A stretch of 64,000 nt of DNA from Leptospira mtsangambouensis (GCF_004770475.1 NZ_RQHK01000002.1:412001-476000), one strand, 5' to 3'. Shown: positions 39,326-49,984, counted from the stretch's first letter. Notes: generated by a model from the letters alone, not told the origin. Numbers and translations: made by a program.

Positions 39326-39843
39326 AAGAAACAATTACCGAATACTTAAACTCGCGGTTTCCTGAAGTTTTACTCCCGCAAAGGGACATAAACACCAATT
39401 TACTTTATTTTACGATTAAAAAGGAATCCCTTCAAACCGTCGTACAGGCGTTAAAGGATCATCCGGAATTTGCATTCACTTATTTGAATGATCTTACCTC
39501 CGTCGACTGGCTTGGAAAAAGGGAACCAAGGTTCGAAGTGGTTTATTTGCTTCGTTCTCCCAAAAACAAACATTTCCGTTTGCAACTCCGAGTACCAGTG
39601 GGGGAAGGGGAAGAGGTTCCAAGCCTTGTCAGTATTTTTCCTGCAGCCAATTGGCCTGAGAGAGAAGTGTATGACCTAATGGGGATTCCGTTTTCCAACC
39701 ATCCGCAGTTGGAAAGGCTCATTATGCCTGATAACTTTATTGGACATCCACTTCGTAAAGATTATCCTCTGGAAGGTCCAGGACAAGATTATCTCATTGA
39801 AGATTTACTCACCATTCATGTGAACGAGGATATTGCCAGTTAG
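39322..39843 (+). CDS. nuoC: NADH-quinone oxidoreductase subunit C
   Basis: NuoC is the 30-kDa peripheral subunit near the quinone site. The 173 residues include [61 protein letters not shown] and [13 protein letters not shown], the family's conserved end. NuoC is separate from NuoD here, in contrast to the fused E. coli NuoCD. The start overlaps nuoB (ATGA); nuoD follows after 16 bp. Confidence 0.96.
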   Translation: MKETITEYLNSRFPEVLLPQRDINTNLLYFTIKKESLQTVVQALKDHPEFAFTYLNDLTSVDWLGKREPRFEVVYLLRSPKNKHFRLQLRVPVGEGEEVPSLVSIFPAANWPEREVYDLMGIPFSNHPQLERLIMPDNFIGHPLRKDYPLEGPGQDYLIEDLLTIHVNEDIAS

Positions 39844-39859
39844 GCGGTAGGAAATCATT

Positions 39860-41080
39860 ATGGTAATGTACGAAAAAACAGCCGAACACTTTGGTCAAAA
39901 ATTCAAAGACCTACCGGAAGGCCATTTACTGGTTAACTTAGGACCCAGTCACCCTGCAACACATGGAATTTTACAAAACGTAATCCAAATTGATGGAGAA
40001 CGAGTTGTGGACACTGAATCCGTCATTGGTTACGTCCATCGTTGTTTTGAAAAACTAGGAGAACGTTACGATTACAATCAGTTCTTAGTTTGTACTGATC
40101 GTATGAACTATGTATCCACTCCACTCAATAATATTGGTTGGATCCTAACCGTTGAAAAAATGATGCAGATCCAAGTTCCCGATCGTGTTACTTATGTAAG
40201 AATGATCATCTCTGAACTTTCTCGGATCATGGATCATATCATCTGCAATGGAATTATGGGTGTGGACCTTGGTGCATTTTCTGGATTACTCCATTTATTT
40301 CATCATAGAGAAAATATTTATCAAATTTTAGAAAAGCTAACGGGCGCTAGGCTCACAACTACCTTTTGTCGTGTGGGTGGAATGGAGCGTGATATTTATC
40401 CCGAGTTCCAATCCGAAATCAAAACCATCATCAAAGGTTTAAAACCTGCCTTGGATGAATTCCAAGACCTTCTCATTCGAAATAAAATTTTTAATGAAAG
40501 GACGGCTGGGATTGGCGGTCTCTCTGCAGAACGTGCCATTGCTTATGGATTTTCTGGTCCGAACCTTCGTGCGGCCGGTGTTCCTTGGGACGTAAGAAAA
40601 GATGATCCTTATATGTTTTATGATAAAGTCGATTTTGATATTCCTGTGGGAGAAGATGGATCGGCACTCGACAGGACTCTTGTTCGTATGGAAGAAATGC
40701 GTCAGTCTATGCGCATCATCGAACAACTAATCGATGGAATTCCAGAAGGACCATACCATGCTGATGTTCCTCACACTTTCCTTCCGCCGAAAGATCGTGT
40801 GTATCACAATATGGAAGAACTCATTTACCATTTTAAAATCATTATGCACGGAGTGAAGGTTCCTCCGGGAGAATACTATATGTCGACCGAGGCAGCCAAC
40901 GGTGAACTAGGTTTTTATGTAGTATCGGAAGGTGAAAAATCTCCTTGGAGAGTGCATGTCAGACGTCCTTGTTTTTGGTATTACCAAGCATTCCCTGAAC
41001 TTGTCAAAGGGGGCTTACTTGCGGATACCATTGCCACCATGTCTTCACTCAATGTCATTGCAGGGGAGTTGGATTGTTAA
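39860..41080 (+). CDS. nuoD: NADH-quinone oxidoreductase subunit D
   Basis: NuoD is the 49-kDa subunit that forms the quinone cavity with NuoB. The 406 residues include [61 protein letters not shown] and [17 protein letters not shown] at the C-terminus. The conserved His-Tyr quinone region ([13 protein letters not shown]) is intact. ATG 39860 or 39866 could be the start; a GGTAGGA ribosome site favours the first. The stop TAATG overlaps the nuoE start by one base. Confidence 0.97.
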   Translation: MVMYEKTAEHFGQKFKDLPEGHLLVNLGPSHPATHGILQNVIQIDGERVVDTESVIGYVHRCFEKLGERYDYNQFLVCTDRMNYVSTPLNNIGWILTVEKMMQIQVPDRVTYVRMIISELSRIMDHIICNGIMGVDLGAFSGLLHLFHHRENIYQILEKLTGARLTTTFCRVGGMERDIYPEFQSEIKTIIKGLKPALDEFQDLLIRNKIFNERTAGIGGLSAERAIAYGFSGPNLRAAGVPWDVRKDDPYMFYDKVDFDIPVGEDGSALDRTLVRMEEMRQSMRIIEQLIDGIPEGPYHADVPHTFLPPKDRVYHNMEELIYHFKIIMHGVKVPPGEYYMSTEAANGELGFYVVSEGEKSPWRVHVRRPCFWYYQAFPELVKGGLLADTIATMSSLNVIAGELDC

Positions 41081-41568
41081 TGGCTTATCAATTTTCACAA
41101 GATTCAGAAAAACGATTCCAGAGGTTAATTCCTCAGTTTCCGAGCAAACGTTCGTTAATTTTGCCATGTCTTTTTTTGTTACAAGCTGACAAAGGTTTTG
41201 TGGACCAGGAAGGGATGCAATACATTGCAGATCGGATTGGTGATCCGGTATCCCTTGCTCATGTGCATGGGGTTGCGACTTTTTACACCATGTACAACAA
41301 AAAACCGGTGGGAAAGTTGCACATTCAAATTTGTGGAAATATCTCTTGTTACCTTGCTGGTTCCGATTCCATCACAGAACATGTATGTTCGAAGTTAGGG
41401 ATTGAGCCGGGTGAAACCACAAGTGATAAAAAATTCACGGTAGATGAAGTGCAGTGCCTCGGTGCTTGTGGGTTTGGTCCCGTGGCCCAAATCAACGACA
41501 AATATTATGAAAACCTAACACCGGAATCTATCGAAGCCATTCTTTCCGAATTGGAAAAGCAGGTATAA
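41080..41568 (+). CDS. nuoE: NADH-quinone oxidoreductase subunit E
   Basis: NuoE is the 24-kDa thioredoxin-fold subunit with the [2Fe-2S] N1a cluster. From ATG 41080 the product has 162 residues and the four ligands Cys85-x4-Cys90 (ICGNISC) and Cys126-x3-Cys130 (CLGACGFGP). The N-terminal helix bundle includes [36 protein letters not shown] two codons earlier is possible but the ATG overlapping the nuoD stop is preferred. nuoF starts 1 bp after the stop. Confidence 0.96.
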   Translation: MAYQFSQDSEKRFQRLIPQFPSKRSLILPCLFLLQADKGFVDQEGMQYIADRIGDPVSLAHVHGVATFYTMYNKKPVGKLHIQICGNISCYLAGSDSITEHVCSKLGIEPGETTSDKKFTVDEVQCLGACGFGPVAQINDKYYENLTPESIEAILSELEKQV

Positions 41569-41569
41569 A

Positions 41570-42841
41570 ATGGGATTAAAAACTCTTCTCACAACACATA
41601 TTGGTGCCGCTGATTCCCATACATTAAACCATTACCGGTCTGTCGGCGGATACGAAAGCCAAAAAAAGGCTCTAACTGAAATGACCGCCGAACAAATCGT
41701 AAACGATGTGAAAAACTCAGGCCTTCGTGGTCGCGGTGGTGCCGGTTTTCCTACCGGAAACAAATGGGGCTTTATTCCAAAAACTGACAAACCCAAATAC
41801 TTAATTTGTAATGGGGACGAAGGGGAACCGGGAACTTTTAAGGACCGACTTTTAATCGAAAAATTCCCACATATGCTCATTGAAGGGATGGTCATTGCTG
41901 CCAAAGCAATCGACTCCCATCAAGGTTATATTTACATTCGAGGTGAGTTCCATAAAGGAATTCGGATTGTGGAAGCGGCTGTTGAGGAAGCATACAAAGC
42001 AGGCCTTCTTGGAAAAAATATCTTAGGCCTTGGTTATGATTTTGATTTGGCTGTGTATTCTGGAGCAGGTGCTTATATCTGCGGGGAAGAATCGGCACTC
42101 ATCAATTCCCTTGAGGGAAGGAGGGGCCATCCAAGATTAAAACCTCCTTTTCCAGCTGTATCTGGTCTTTATGCATGTCCTACCGTTGTGAACAATGTGG
42201 AAACATTTTGTAATGTTCCGCATATCATTCGTATGACGGGAGAAGAATACAAAAAAATCGGAACAGAAAAATCACCGGGAACAAGACTTTTTGCTGTCAG
42301 CGGACATGTGAAAAAACCAGGGATTTATGAAGTCGAAATGGGAACTCCCATGAAAGAACTCATTTACGATATCTGTGGTGGGATAAAAAATGATGGGACC
42401 CTCAAAGCAGTGATTCCGGGAGGAAGTTCTTCTCCTATTCTCACAGCAGAAGAGGCCATGACGGCAACTATGGATTATGAATCGATTGCTTCTCTCAAAT
42501 CCATGTTAGGTTCCGGGGCGGTCATCATTCTTTCCGAATCTGCAGATCTTGTGGAAACCACATACCGATTGGCAGAGTTTTATTCACATGAATCCTGTGG
42601 TCAATGTACACCTTGTCGTGAAGGTACACATTGGGTAAAAGATCTTCTCCATAAAATTAAAATCGGAGAAGGAACAGAAAAAGATGTAGAACTCATTTTT
42701 TCTTTGTCTAGGAATATGGAAGGTGGAACCACCATCTGTCCGTTAGCGGATGCTTGTGTTATGGCGGTCCGTCCAACGATGACAAAGTTTAAAGGAGAGT
42801 TCTCGGCTCGATTGAAAAAGGAAGTGAGCATCTCTCACTAA
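41570..42841 (+). CDS. nuoF: NADH-quinone oxidoreductase subunit F
   Basis: NuoF is the NADH- and FMN-binding entry subunit. The 423 residues show the NADH site [18 protein letters not shown], the FMN site [36 protein letters not shown], and the N3 [4Fe-4S] ligands Cys343, Cys346, Cys349 ([14 protein letters not shown]) and Cys390 (TTICPLADA). This is normal for a complex I NuoF. The next gene is nuoH, 16 bp on; the usual nuoG and nuoI genes are missing, so the electron path beyond N3 must be supplied from another locus. Confidence 0.97.
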   Translation: MGLKTLLTTHIGAADSHTLNHYRSVGGYESQKKALTEMTAEQIVNDVKNSGLRGRGGAGFPTGNKWGFIPKTDKPKYLICNGDEGEPGTFKDRLLIEKFPHMLIEGMVIAAKAIDSHQGYIYIRGEFHKGIRIVEAAVEEAYKAGLLGKNILGLGYDFDLAVYSGAGAYICGEESALINSLEGRRGHPRLKPPFPAVSGLYACPTVVNNVETFCNVPHIIRMTGEEYKKIGTEKSPGTRLFAVSGHVKKPGIYEVEMGTPMKELIYDICGGIKNDGTLKAVIPGGSSSPILTAEEAMTATMDYESIASLKSMLGSGAVIILSESADLVETTYRLAEFYSHESCGQCTPCREGTHWVKDLLHKIKIGEGTEKDVELIFSLSRNMEGGTTICPLADACVMAVRPTMTKFKGEFSARLKKEVSISH

Positions 42842-42857
42842 AGGTCATCGAAACATT

Positions 42858-43928
42858 ATGGACTGGGCTCTAATACTTGCTTGGGGAATTAAAATCCTCT
42901 CATTGTTTTTTATCATTTTAACGGGTGTAGCCTATTACACGCTCGCCGAACGTAAGTTTGCTGGTTTTATCCAGGATCGTCCGGGCCCCAACCGTGCCGG
43001 AATTTTTGGACTTTTCCAACCTCTTGCTGACGGAATCAAATTCATCGCAAAAGAAGAAATTTTTCCAAAAAACGTTTCCAAAGGGATGTATCTTTTGGCT
43101 CCCACCATCTCCATGACTTGTGCCATTATGGCCTGGGCTGTGATTCCTTTTGGGGGAAGTCTTCCGGCACCGGAGTGGCTTGCCGCTCTTACTGGTGTCA
43201 CAACCATTGATTTACAAATTGCCAATCCCGATTCAGGGGTTTTATACATGCTTGCCATCTCTTCACTTTCTGTGTATGGAATTATGATTGCAGGTTGGTC
43301 CAGTAACAACAAATACTCATTACTCGGTGGGGTTCGTTCTACGGCTCAGATGATTAGTTACGAACTTCCTATGGGACTTTCCATTGTTGTGATTGTGATT
43401 ATGACTGGATCACTCAAACTAACTGACATTAGCGATTCCCAAAAAGAAATGTGGAATATTTTATCTCCCCCTGGATTTGTTGCCTTTTTTATTTATGTGA
43501 CTGCGATGTTTGCCGAAACCAATCGACTTCCCTTTGACCTCGCAGAGGCAGAATCGGAGCTTGTTGTGGGTTTTCATACTGAGTATGGGGCATTTAAGTT
43601 CGCACTCTTCTTTTTAGCTGAATACATGAATATGATTACCATGTCTTGTCTTACCACCTTACTCTTTTTTGGTGGATACAATGTTCCGTTTCAATTGGGA
43701 GCCGGTTCTCCCTACCAAGCATTTTATGGACTAGGGTTTTTCATTTTAAAAGTTCTATTCTTTGCCTTTTTGTTTATTTGGGTTCGTTGGACCCTCCCTC
43801 GTTTTCGTTATGACCAACTGATGAAACTGGGTTGGAAAAAAATGATCCCTTGGGGTCTTTTTGCTGTGATGTTTGCGGCCATTTACACGGTTTATTGGAA
43901 AGAAGGATGGATGAAATTATTTATATGA
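42858..43928 (+). CDS. nuoH: NADH-quinone oxidoreductase subunit H
   Basis: NuoH is the membrane subunit that joins the quinone site to the proton-pumping arm. The 356 residues hold about eight helices, with [42 protein letters not shown], the loop [35 protein letters not shown] and [13 protein letters not shown]. The conserved acidic residues of the E channel are visible in LAEAESELV. The stop overlaps nuoJ (ATGA). It directly follows nuoF. Confidence 0.97.
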   Translation: MDWALILAWGIKILSLFFIILTGVAYYTLAERKFAGFIQDRPGPNRAGIFGLFQPLADGIKFIAKEEIFPKNVSKGMYLLAPTISMTCAIMAWAVIPFGGSLPAPEWLAALTGVTTIDLQIANPDSGVLYMLAISSLSVYGIMIAGWSSNNKYSLLGGVRSTAQMISYELPMGLSIVVIVIMTGSLKLTDISDSQKEMWNILSPPGFVAFFIYVTAMFAETNRLPFDLAEAESELVVGFHTEYGAFKFALFFLAEYMNMITMSCLTTLLFFGGYNVPFQLGAGSPYQAFYGLGFFILKVLFFAFLFIWVRWTLPRFRYDQLMKLGWKKMIPWGLFAVMFAAIYTVYWKEGWMKLFI

Positions 43929-44524
43929 ACATAGAATCTTCTCCTTCCTTTTTATTATTTATCTTTTTTGGAACAGTGACTGTGGTGACTGCCCTTAGTG
44001 TCATTTTCCAGAAAAATCCAGTAGTATCGGCAGTATCTCTTGTTTTTACTTTCTTTGCACTCGCTGGAATTTATGGAATTATGGGAGCCTTGTTTATTGC
44101 CACCATGCAAGTGTTAGTATATGCCGGAGCCATTATGGTTCTCATTGTTTTTGTTTTGATGTTACTTTCACAAAGAGCAGAAACTTTGTCTCGGTATAGA
44201 AAACATCCAATCCGTTTGGTTTTACTTTCTGTGTTTGCCTTAGGTTTTTTCTTTTTGTTGTATAGCGCGCTCACAACAGGAGTTCCTCATTCAGACCAAA
44301 AAGGAAAAGGTTATGAACTTACAGAGTATTCCTTTCCCATCCAAGGGACAGGAACAATAAATGCAAAGGGGAATGTTGCCACTGTCGGTGCTTCGACTTA
44401 TTTGGACTACTTACTTCCTTTTGAAATGATATCTATCTTACTTCTAGTGGCAGTTCTTGGGGCAGTGATCCTTGCTAAAAAAAGACTTACGGAAGTAGAA
44501 CAAACCAAGGACAACGTGTTATGA
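43925..44524 (+). CDS. nuoJ: NADH-quinone oxidoreductase subunit J
   Basis: NuoJ is a five-helix membrane subunit. From ATG 43925 the product has 199 residues, with [29 protein letters not shown], the [38 protein letters not shown] core (pi-bulge helix 3) and [17 protein letters not shown] near the end. Longer readings from 43832 only extend back through nuoH. The start overlaps nuoH by 4 bp and the stop overlaps nuoK by 4 bp. Confidence 0.95.
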   Translation: MNIESSPSFLLFIFFGTVTVVTALSVIFQKNPVVSAVSLVFTFFALAGIYGIMGALFIATMQVLVYAGAIMVLIVFVLMLLSQRAETLSRYRKHPIRLVLLSVFALGFFFLLYSALTTGVPHSDQKGKGYELTEYSFPIQGTGTINAKGNVATVGASTYLDYLLPFEMISILLLVAVLGAVILAKKRLTEVEQTKDNVL

Positions 44525-44841
44525 ACCAATTCATTAGTGGGATTCCTGTTGCATACATATTAGGTCTTGCTGGAATTTTATTTTCCATTGGTGTTCTTGG
44601 AGTTCTCATCCGAAGAAACATCGTCATCATCTTTATGTCAGTGGAATTGATTTTAAATTCAGTGAATTTAGTTTTTGTTACGTTTTCCAAAGCCCTATCC
44701 CATATCTCTGGGGAAACCATTGTTTTCTTTGTGATGGCAATTGCTGCGGCAGAAGCGGCTGTGGGACTGGCGCTTGTGATTGCCATTTTCCGGCATAAAA
44801 AATCCACCAATGTGGATGAACTCCAATCGATGAGATGGTAA
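44521..44841 (+). CDS. nuoK: NADH-quinone oxidoreductase subunit K
   Basis: NuoK is the small MrpC-like antiporter-associated subunit. The 106 residues form three helices with [35 protein letters not shown], carrying the conserved glutamate of the middle helix (MSVELILN), and [26 protein letters not shown] with the second key glutamate. It is translationally coupled with nuoJ by an ATGA overlap; nuoL begins 4 bp after its stop. Confidence 0.97.
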   Translation: MNQFISGIPVAYILGLAGILFSIGVLGVLIRRNIVIIFMSVELILNSVNLVFVTFSKALSHISGETIVFFVMAIAAAEAAVGLALVIAIFRHKKSTNVDELQSMRW

Positions 44842-44845
44842 TCCT

Positions 44846-46774
44846 ATGTTAGATTTATTCCCGTTAGTTGTCCTTCTTCCTCTCCTTGGTTTTTTACACA
44901 ACGGTCTTTTAAAAGATCGGATCCCTCATCGGTTTGCCGGTGCCATTGGGACCTTGGCTGTGTTCATTCCTTTTCTCATCACCTTAGGTGCGTTTAACGA
45001 ATTCCGACCAATGGAAAGAACGGCACCACATTTGGTTCCTGTTTTTGACTGGATCGTCGTTGGTAATTTTAAATCTTCTTTTGGTTACCAAATCGACCAA
45101 CTCTCTCTTTATATGACTCTTATCATTACAGGCATTGGATCTCTCATCCATTTGTATTCGATGGGTTATATGAAAGGGAATGCGGGATATAATCGATTTT
45201 TTGCCTATTTGAATTTATTTATATTTTGTATGTTAAACTTGGTTTTAAGTGACAACCTAGTACTTACCTTTCTTGGTTGGGAAGGAGTGGGTTTATCTTC
45301 TTATTTACTGATTGGGTTTGATTACGATAAAAGTTCGGCAGCTGAAGCGGGGATGAAAGCATTCATCCTAAACCGAATTGGGGATGTTGGTTTTATTTTA
45401 GGCACGGGTTTTTTATTTTGGTTAGGTGGCAGTTTGCAATACTTACAACTCCAAACCAACTTAAGTGAAATGGGCGAGTTTGCAAATTATGCAAACATTG
45501 TAGCACTTTTTTTCTTTGTTGCGGCTATGGGAAAGTCAGCTCAAATTCCTTTGTATGTTTGGTTGCCTGATGCGATGGCAGGTCCCACTCCCGTTTCTGC
45601 TCTCATCCATGCGGCAACAATGGTAACAGCTGGAATTTTTCTCATTGCTAGGCTTAACTTTGTATTTTTACTCGCACCGGAAACTTCTCTTTTCATCGCC
45701 ATCATTGGGGCAGTGACCGCACTTTTTGCAGCCACCATTGGAACTTTACAAAACGATATCAAAAAAATTCTAGCATACTCGACAGTTTCACAACTTGGAT
45801 TTATGTTTCTTGCAATGGGTAGCATGAGTTATGTGGCAGGACTTTTCCACTTAATGACACATGCCTTCTTTAAAGCCTTATTGTTTCTTGGTGCAGGTTC
45901 AGTGATTCACGCCCTCCATCACGAACAAAACATCAAACATATGGGTGGACTTTTCGGAAAAATTAAAATTACTTCTTTTACTTTTTTACTGGGAACTCTT
46001 GCCATTGCAGGATTTTTTCCTTTCTCTGGATTTTTCTCAAAAGATTTAATTTTAGAAAAGGCCTACACCTACGGTGCGTTTGGTTCTATCCTTTGGACAA
46101 TGGGCATTGTAGCTGCCTTTTTCACTTCGTTTTATATGTTCCGACTTGTCTTTGTTGTATTCTTTGGAAAAGACAACACGGACTCACATCACAAAGTTCA
46201 TGAATCTCCTTGGTCGATGACCTTGCCACTTGTGATTCTTGCGACCGGTGCTGTGGTTGCCGGGTTTTTACAGACCCCACATTTTTTCTTACATATTGAT
46301 GCTTTAGAAAGATTTTTTGCTCCTGTTTTGTCAAAAGGGTATGAATTGGCTTCTCTTCATGGAACTTTAGCGGAACACAAGAGTCTGGTTCATGACGTAG
46401 AACTTTCGTTAGCTGGGTTTTCTGTCTGTATTGCCACAATTGGTCTTATCCTCGCTTTTTTCCTCTACCAAAGAAAACCAAGTCCGATTTTGGAAGAACA
46501 TACAGGATTTCGAAAGATCCTTTTTCATAAATACTATATCGATGAAATCTATGATTTCCTTTTTGTGAGGCCCTTTCTCTTTTTATCAAGAGGGGTCGCT
46601 TTCTTTTTTGATACCAAGATCCTTGATCGATTCTTTTTGGGAATTGGTGGAAGTTTTGGTGTGATTGCCAATGGATTACGAAGGCTCCAATCAGGATTTA
46701 TTGGAGATTACGCCTTGTATGTTGTCATTGGTACATTTTGTATTTTAGTGTATCTATTAACGAGGGGGGTGTAA
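44846..46774 (+). CDS. nuoL: NADH-quinone oxidoreductase subunit L
   Basis: NuoL is the distal antiporter-like proton-pumping subunit, with a long lateral helix at the C-terminus. The 642 residues contain the N-terminal loop FGYQIDQLSLYMTLIITGIGSLIHLYSMGYM, FLGWEGVGLSSYLLIGF, the pump core PTPVSALIHAATMVTAGIFL and KILAYSTVSQLGFMFLAMG, and THAFFKALLFLGAGSVIHALHHEQN. The pump-essential Lys and Glu are in place (WEGVGLS; HAFFKALL). The lateral helix and final TM lie in the last 90 residues. Confidence 0.97.
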   Translation: MLDLFPLVVLLPLLGFLHNGLLKDRIPHRFAGAIGTLAVFIPFLITLGAFNEFRPMERTAPHLVPVFDWIVVGNFKSSFGYQIDQLSLYMTLIITGIGSLIHLYSMGYMKGNAGYNRFFAYLNLFIFCMLNLVLSDNLVLTFLGWEGVGLSSYLLIGFDYDKSSAAEAGMKAFILNRIGDVGFILGTGFLFWLGGSLQYLQLQTNLSEMGEFANYANIVALFFFVAAMGKSAQIPLYVWLPDAMAGPTPVSALIHAATMVTAGIFLIARLNFVFLLAPETSLFIAIIGAVTALFAATIGTLQNDIKKILAYSTVSQLGFMFLAMGSMSYVAGLFHLMTHAFFKALLFLGAGSVIHALHHEQNIKHMGGLFGKIKITSFTFLLGTLAIAGFFPFSGFFSKDLILEKAYTYGAFGSILWTMGIVAAFFTSFYMFRLVFVVFFGKDNTDSHHKVHESPWSMTLPLVILATGAVVAGFLQTPHFFLHIDALERFFAPVLSKGYELASLHGTLAEHKSLVHDVELSLAGFSVCIATIGLILAFFLYQRKPSPILEEHTGFRKILFHKYYIDEIYDFLFVRPFLFLSRGVAFFFDTKILDRFFLGIGGSFGVIANGLRRLQSGFIGDYALYVVIGTFCILVYLLTRGV

Positions 46775-46775
46775 G

Positions 46776-48515
46776 GTGCCGGAACAAATTTTATCGATCA
46801 TTATCTTTTTACCAATTCTTTCCTCTTTACTCATTGTATTCCAAAAACGAGTAGGGGCAGTTGTTGTCATCTCAGCGCTTTCGTCTGCTTTTACAACCAT
46901 CCTCTCTGTGGGCCTCTTTTTCTTTTTTGATTCCAGTAAGTCGGGATTACAATTTGTCCACTGGATTCCTGATTGGATTCTTTCTGGCAAACTGAGTGTT
47001 GACTACCATGTTGGACTTGATGGAATTTCCCTTCTTTTATTTGCCTTAACAGCCTTTATGTTTTTTCTTTCGAGTATTGCCTCTTGGTCCAATATTCCAA
47101 AGAAAATCAAAGAATTCCATATTTGTTTACTTGTTTTGGAAACAGCAGTCCTTGGGGTTTTTGCTGCCGGTAACTTAGTCCTCTATTATGTTTTTTGGGA
47201 ACTTATGGTATTACCAATGGTTCTGATGATTGGAATTTGGGGTGGGGAAGAAAGAACCAAAGCTGCTTTAAAATACTTTTTATTCTCTATGGCTGGATCC
47301 TTGTTTATGTTAGGTGGTATTCTTACCCTATATTTCAAAACAGGGAAAACCTCGATTGAATCTTTGTCGACAGCAAGTCTAGGGATGTATTCGGAACCTC
47401 TGCAATGGTTTTTGTTTTTTAGTTTTTTCTTAGCATTTGCTATCAAAATCCCACTTTTCCCATTCCATACCTGGATGCCGGATGTTCATACACAAGCGCC
47501 TACTGTCGGTTCGGTGGACTTGGCGGGTGTATTACTCAAAATCGGGGCTTATGGTTTCATTCGGTTTTGTATTCCTTTTTTCCCAGAACCAAGTTTACTT
47601 TCTCAAAATTGGATCCAAATCCTTGCGGTCATTGGCATAGTGTACGGTTCCATGGCAGCCCTTGTCCAAACTGATATCAAACGGATCATTGCTTATAGTT
47701 CCCTTTCTCATTTAGGATTTTGTATCTTAGGTCTCTTCTCTTTTACAAACGAAGGAGTAGTCGGTGGGATGTTGCAGATGGTATCTCACGGTGTATCCAC
47801 TGGTATGATTTTTCTTATGATCGGGATGATTTATGAAAGAGCTCATACAAGAAACATTGCCGAGTTTGGTGGACTTGCAGGTCAGATGCCTGTGTTTTCT
47901 ACTTTTTTTCTCATTGCTGTATTGTCTTCTGTAGGCCTTCCGGGAACCAATGGATTTGTGGGTGAGTTTCTCATCCTTATGGGAGCCATCAAATCCAATA
48001 TTTGGCTTGGTGGAATTGCTGCGACGGGTGTGGTTCTTGGTGCCTTGTATTTACTCTGGTTTGTGAAACGTTTCCTATTTGGAGTGAGTAAAACCATCCA
48101 AGCAAAACCATATAAAGATCTAACGTTTAGAGAAGTGGGAATTTTATCTCCCCTTGTTTTCTTTATTTTCTGGATTGGAATTTATCCAAAACCATTTTTA
48201 GAAATTTTACAATCTTCCTCCAATGTATATTTGAATTCAGCATCCGTACAATCCATAGCGGAAAGAAAGGACATACAAAAAGATTTCCTGGGTGGAAATG
48301 TAAGTCGGCAATTTTCTGATTATACAAGTTTAGGAAAAGAACCTTTGCCTTTTGAAGAAAGGTTGGGATCTTTTCAATCGAAGTATGCACTTCCCACTTT
48401 TCTTTCAGTGAAAGAAAACAAACCGAATTTAAATGAAAACTTGGAAAGTTTAGAAAAGTCCATTGAGTCTGATTTTGACTTGGAACCAATCCAAAAAGAG
48501 ACAATAGGAAACTAA
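46776..48515 (+). CDS. nuoM: NADH-quinone oxidoreductase subunit M with C-terminal extension
   Basis: NuoM is an antiporter-like proton-pumping subunit. The 579 residues start at GTG 46776, 1 bp after nuoL. The core has DYHVGLDGISLLLFALTAFMFF, YVFWELMVLPMVLMIGIWGG (key Glu), FHTWMPDVHTQAPTVGSVDLAGVLLKIGAYGF and IIAYSSLSHLGFCILGLF. After the last helix (ending WIGIYPKPFLEIL, near residue 478) about 100 polar residues follow, rich in Glu, Ser and Lys. E. coli NuoM is about 509 residues, so roughly 75 residues are extra. Confidence 0.96.
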   Translation: MPEQILSIIIFLPILSSLLIVFQKRVGAVVVISALSSAFTTILSVGLFFFFDSSKSGLQFVHWIPDWILSGKLSVDYHVGLDGISLLLFALTAFMFFLSSIASWSNIPKKIKEFHICLLVLETAVLGVFAAGNLVLYYVFWELMVLPMVLMIGIWGGEERTKAALKYFLFSMAGSLFMLGGILTLYFKTGKTSIESLSTASLGMYSEPLQWFLFFSFFLAFAIKIPLFPFHTWMPDVHTQAPTVGSVDLAGVLLKIGAYGFIRFCIPFFPEPSLLSQNWIQILAVIGIVYGSMAALVQTDIKRIIAYSSLSHLGFCILGLFSFTNEGVVGGMLQMVSHGVSTGMIFLMIGMIYERAHTRNIAEFGGLAGQMPVFSTFFLIAVLSSVGLPGTNGFVGEFLILMGAIKSNIWLGGIAATGVVLGALYLLWFVKRFLFGVSKTIQAKPYKDLTFREVGILSPLVFFIFWIGIYPKPFLEILQSSSNVYLNSASVQSIAERKDIQKDFLGGNVSRQFSDYTSLGKEPLPFEERLGSFQSKYALPTFLSVKENKPNLNENLESLEKSIESDFDLEPIQKETIGN

Positions 48516-48518
48516 CCC

Positions 48519-49961
48519 ATGTCATATACTCCTTCTTCCAATGATTTAATAGCAATCTCTCCCATGTTAATTTTATGTGGAGTGGCTTTACTTTCCCTTG
48601 TTGTTCAATTTCTTGTTCCGAAAGAGGATGATTCCAAACCATTATGGGTGCTTTCGGTTTTGGGAATTCTTGGTGCTATGTATGCTTTGTATCATACAAC
48701 AGGATCTCCTGGGTATGGTAAATTTTTTGGATCACAGATTTCAATTAGCCCCCTTACCGTTTGGCTCAGTGGAATTTATTTGATTGCGGGTCTTATCACT
48801 TTACTCATTGCACCACCATTTCTTGCACAACACAAAACATTGTTTCCTGAGTTTTTTCCCCTCCTTCTTTTTGGTTTGTCGGGGATGATGTTTCTTACTT
48901 CAGGATATGATTTCATTGTAATCTTTGTTGGATTAGAAATCCTTTCCCTTGCTCTCTATGTGATGATTGGAATGGCTCGTTCCTCTGTGTCTTCTTTAGA
49001 AAGTGCTATGAAATATTTTTTACTCGGAACCTTTAGTTCTGGGTTTATGTTGCTAGGAATTGCTTTTTTATATGGTGGTTCAGGAACCACCAATTTAGAC
49101 GGCGCACTGCGTGGGTTGTTTCTAAAAGGTTATGAATCCAATTTTTCAAAGTTAGGTTTCGGTTTATTTCTGGTGGGAGTGTCTTTTAAGGCAGCTCTTG
49201 TTCCATTTCATTCCTGGACACCTGATGTGTATGAAGGTGCACAAACACCCATCACTGGTTTTATGGCAAGTGCAGGAAAAGCATCGGCACTTGGGCTAAT
49301 GATCGTTTTATTCAATCATATCCCCGTGGGTGAGATGGGAGATACTTGGAAAGTGTTAATGGGAGTGATTGCCCTTGTTTCCATGACTTGGGGAAATATT
49401 GTTGCTCTCAAACAAGAAAACCTCAAACGAATGTTAGCTTACTCTTCTATTTCTCATGCTGGATATATAGTTGCAGGGATTGCTTGTGGCGCGGGCCTCG
49501 AAGCTTTGTATTATTTATTTTCTTATTCTCTATTAAATTTGGCTGCTTTTGCTATCATTTCCTATTTGGAGCAGGGCAAACACGAAGTGACCGTCAATGG
49601 GATTGCTCATTTGAGCGCAGAACATCCGTTAACGGCACTTTCTCTATCCATTATCTTTTTAGCATTTGCTGGATTTCCACCCCTCATTGGATTTTGGACC
49701 AAACTTTTCCTTTTGCAAAAAATTGCTGAATCGGATTTATTATTCAATCGCATTCTTCTTTTTGGGGCAGTGGCAAACTCTTGTGTGGCCTTCTACTACT
49801 ACATGAAGATCACCATCCAATCCTATATGAAACAAGAAACGGGAGCTGTGGCAGGTGTTCGTGACCTTCCGACTATGCCAACCCTAGGATTTTTGGTATT
49901 TCTTTTGAGTTTGTTTTTTACGGTGGGTTGGGTCTTTTTCCAACCAGGCTCGCTGTTATAG
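48519..49961 (+). CDS. nuoN: NADH-quinone oxidoreductase subunit N
   Basis: NuoN is the third antiporter-like proton-pumping subunit. The 480 residues include FIVIFVGLEILSLALYVMIGMARSS (key Glu), SAMKYFLLGTFSSGFMLLGIAFLYG, VSFKAALVPFHSWTPDVYEGAQTPITGFMASAGKAS and RMLAYSSISHAGYIVAGIACG. Fourteen hydrophobic helices are expected and fit the pattern. It starts 3 bp after nuoM and closes the nuo run. A palindrome follows 10 bp after its stop. Confidence 0.97.
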   Translation: MSYTPSSNDLIAISPMLILCGVALLSLVVQFLVPKEDDSKPLWVLSVLGILGAMYALYHTTGSPGYGKFFGSQISISPLTVWLSGIYLIAGLITLLIAPPFLAQHKTLFPEFFPLLLFGLSGMMFLTSGYDFIVIFVGLEILSLALYVMIGMARSSVSSLESAMKYFLLGTFSSGFMLLGIAFLYGGSGTTNLDGALRGLFLKGYESNFSKLGFGLFLVGVSFKAALVPFHSWTPDVYEGAQTPITGFMASAGKASALGLMIVLFNHIPVGEMGDTWKVLMGVIALVSMTWGNIVALKQENLKRMLAYSSISHAGYIVAGIACGAGLEALYYLFSYSLLNLAAFAIISYLEQGKHEVTVNGIAHLSAEHPLTALSLSIIFLAFAGFPPLIGFWTKLFLLQKIAESDLLFNRILLFGAVANSCVAFYYYMKITIQSYMKQETGAVAGVRDLPTMPTLGFLVFLLSLFFTVGWVFFQPGSLL

Positions 49962-49970
49962 ATCGGTAAA

Positions 49971-49984
49971 TCTGCTATAGCAGA
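49971..49984. promoter_or_regulatory. Perfect 14-bp palindrome between nuoN and mtnD
   Basis: TCTGCTATAGCAGA reads the same on both strands, 9 bp after the nuoN stop and 77 bp before the next start. A near copy of its left half, CTGTTATAG, spans the end of nuoN at 49953-49961, 19 bp upstream. No T run follows, so a protein binding site is more likely than a terminator. The regulator is unknown. Confidence 0.4.

Noticed and set aside
42842..42857. Hidden or degraded nuoG/nuoI between nuoF and nuoH
   Set aside because: Only 16 bp separate the genes, so no remnant can be present.
43832..43924. Longer nuoJ start
   Set aside because: The added residues are an out-of-frame reading of nuoH; ATG 43925 gives the usual NuoJ N-terminus and an ATGA overlap.
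48163..48642. Minus-strand frame across nuoM and nuoN
   Set aside because: Antisense shadow; composition is that of reversed membrane codons.
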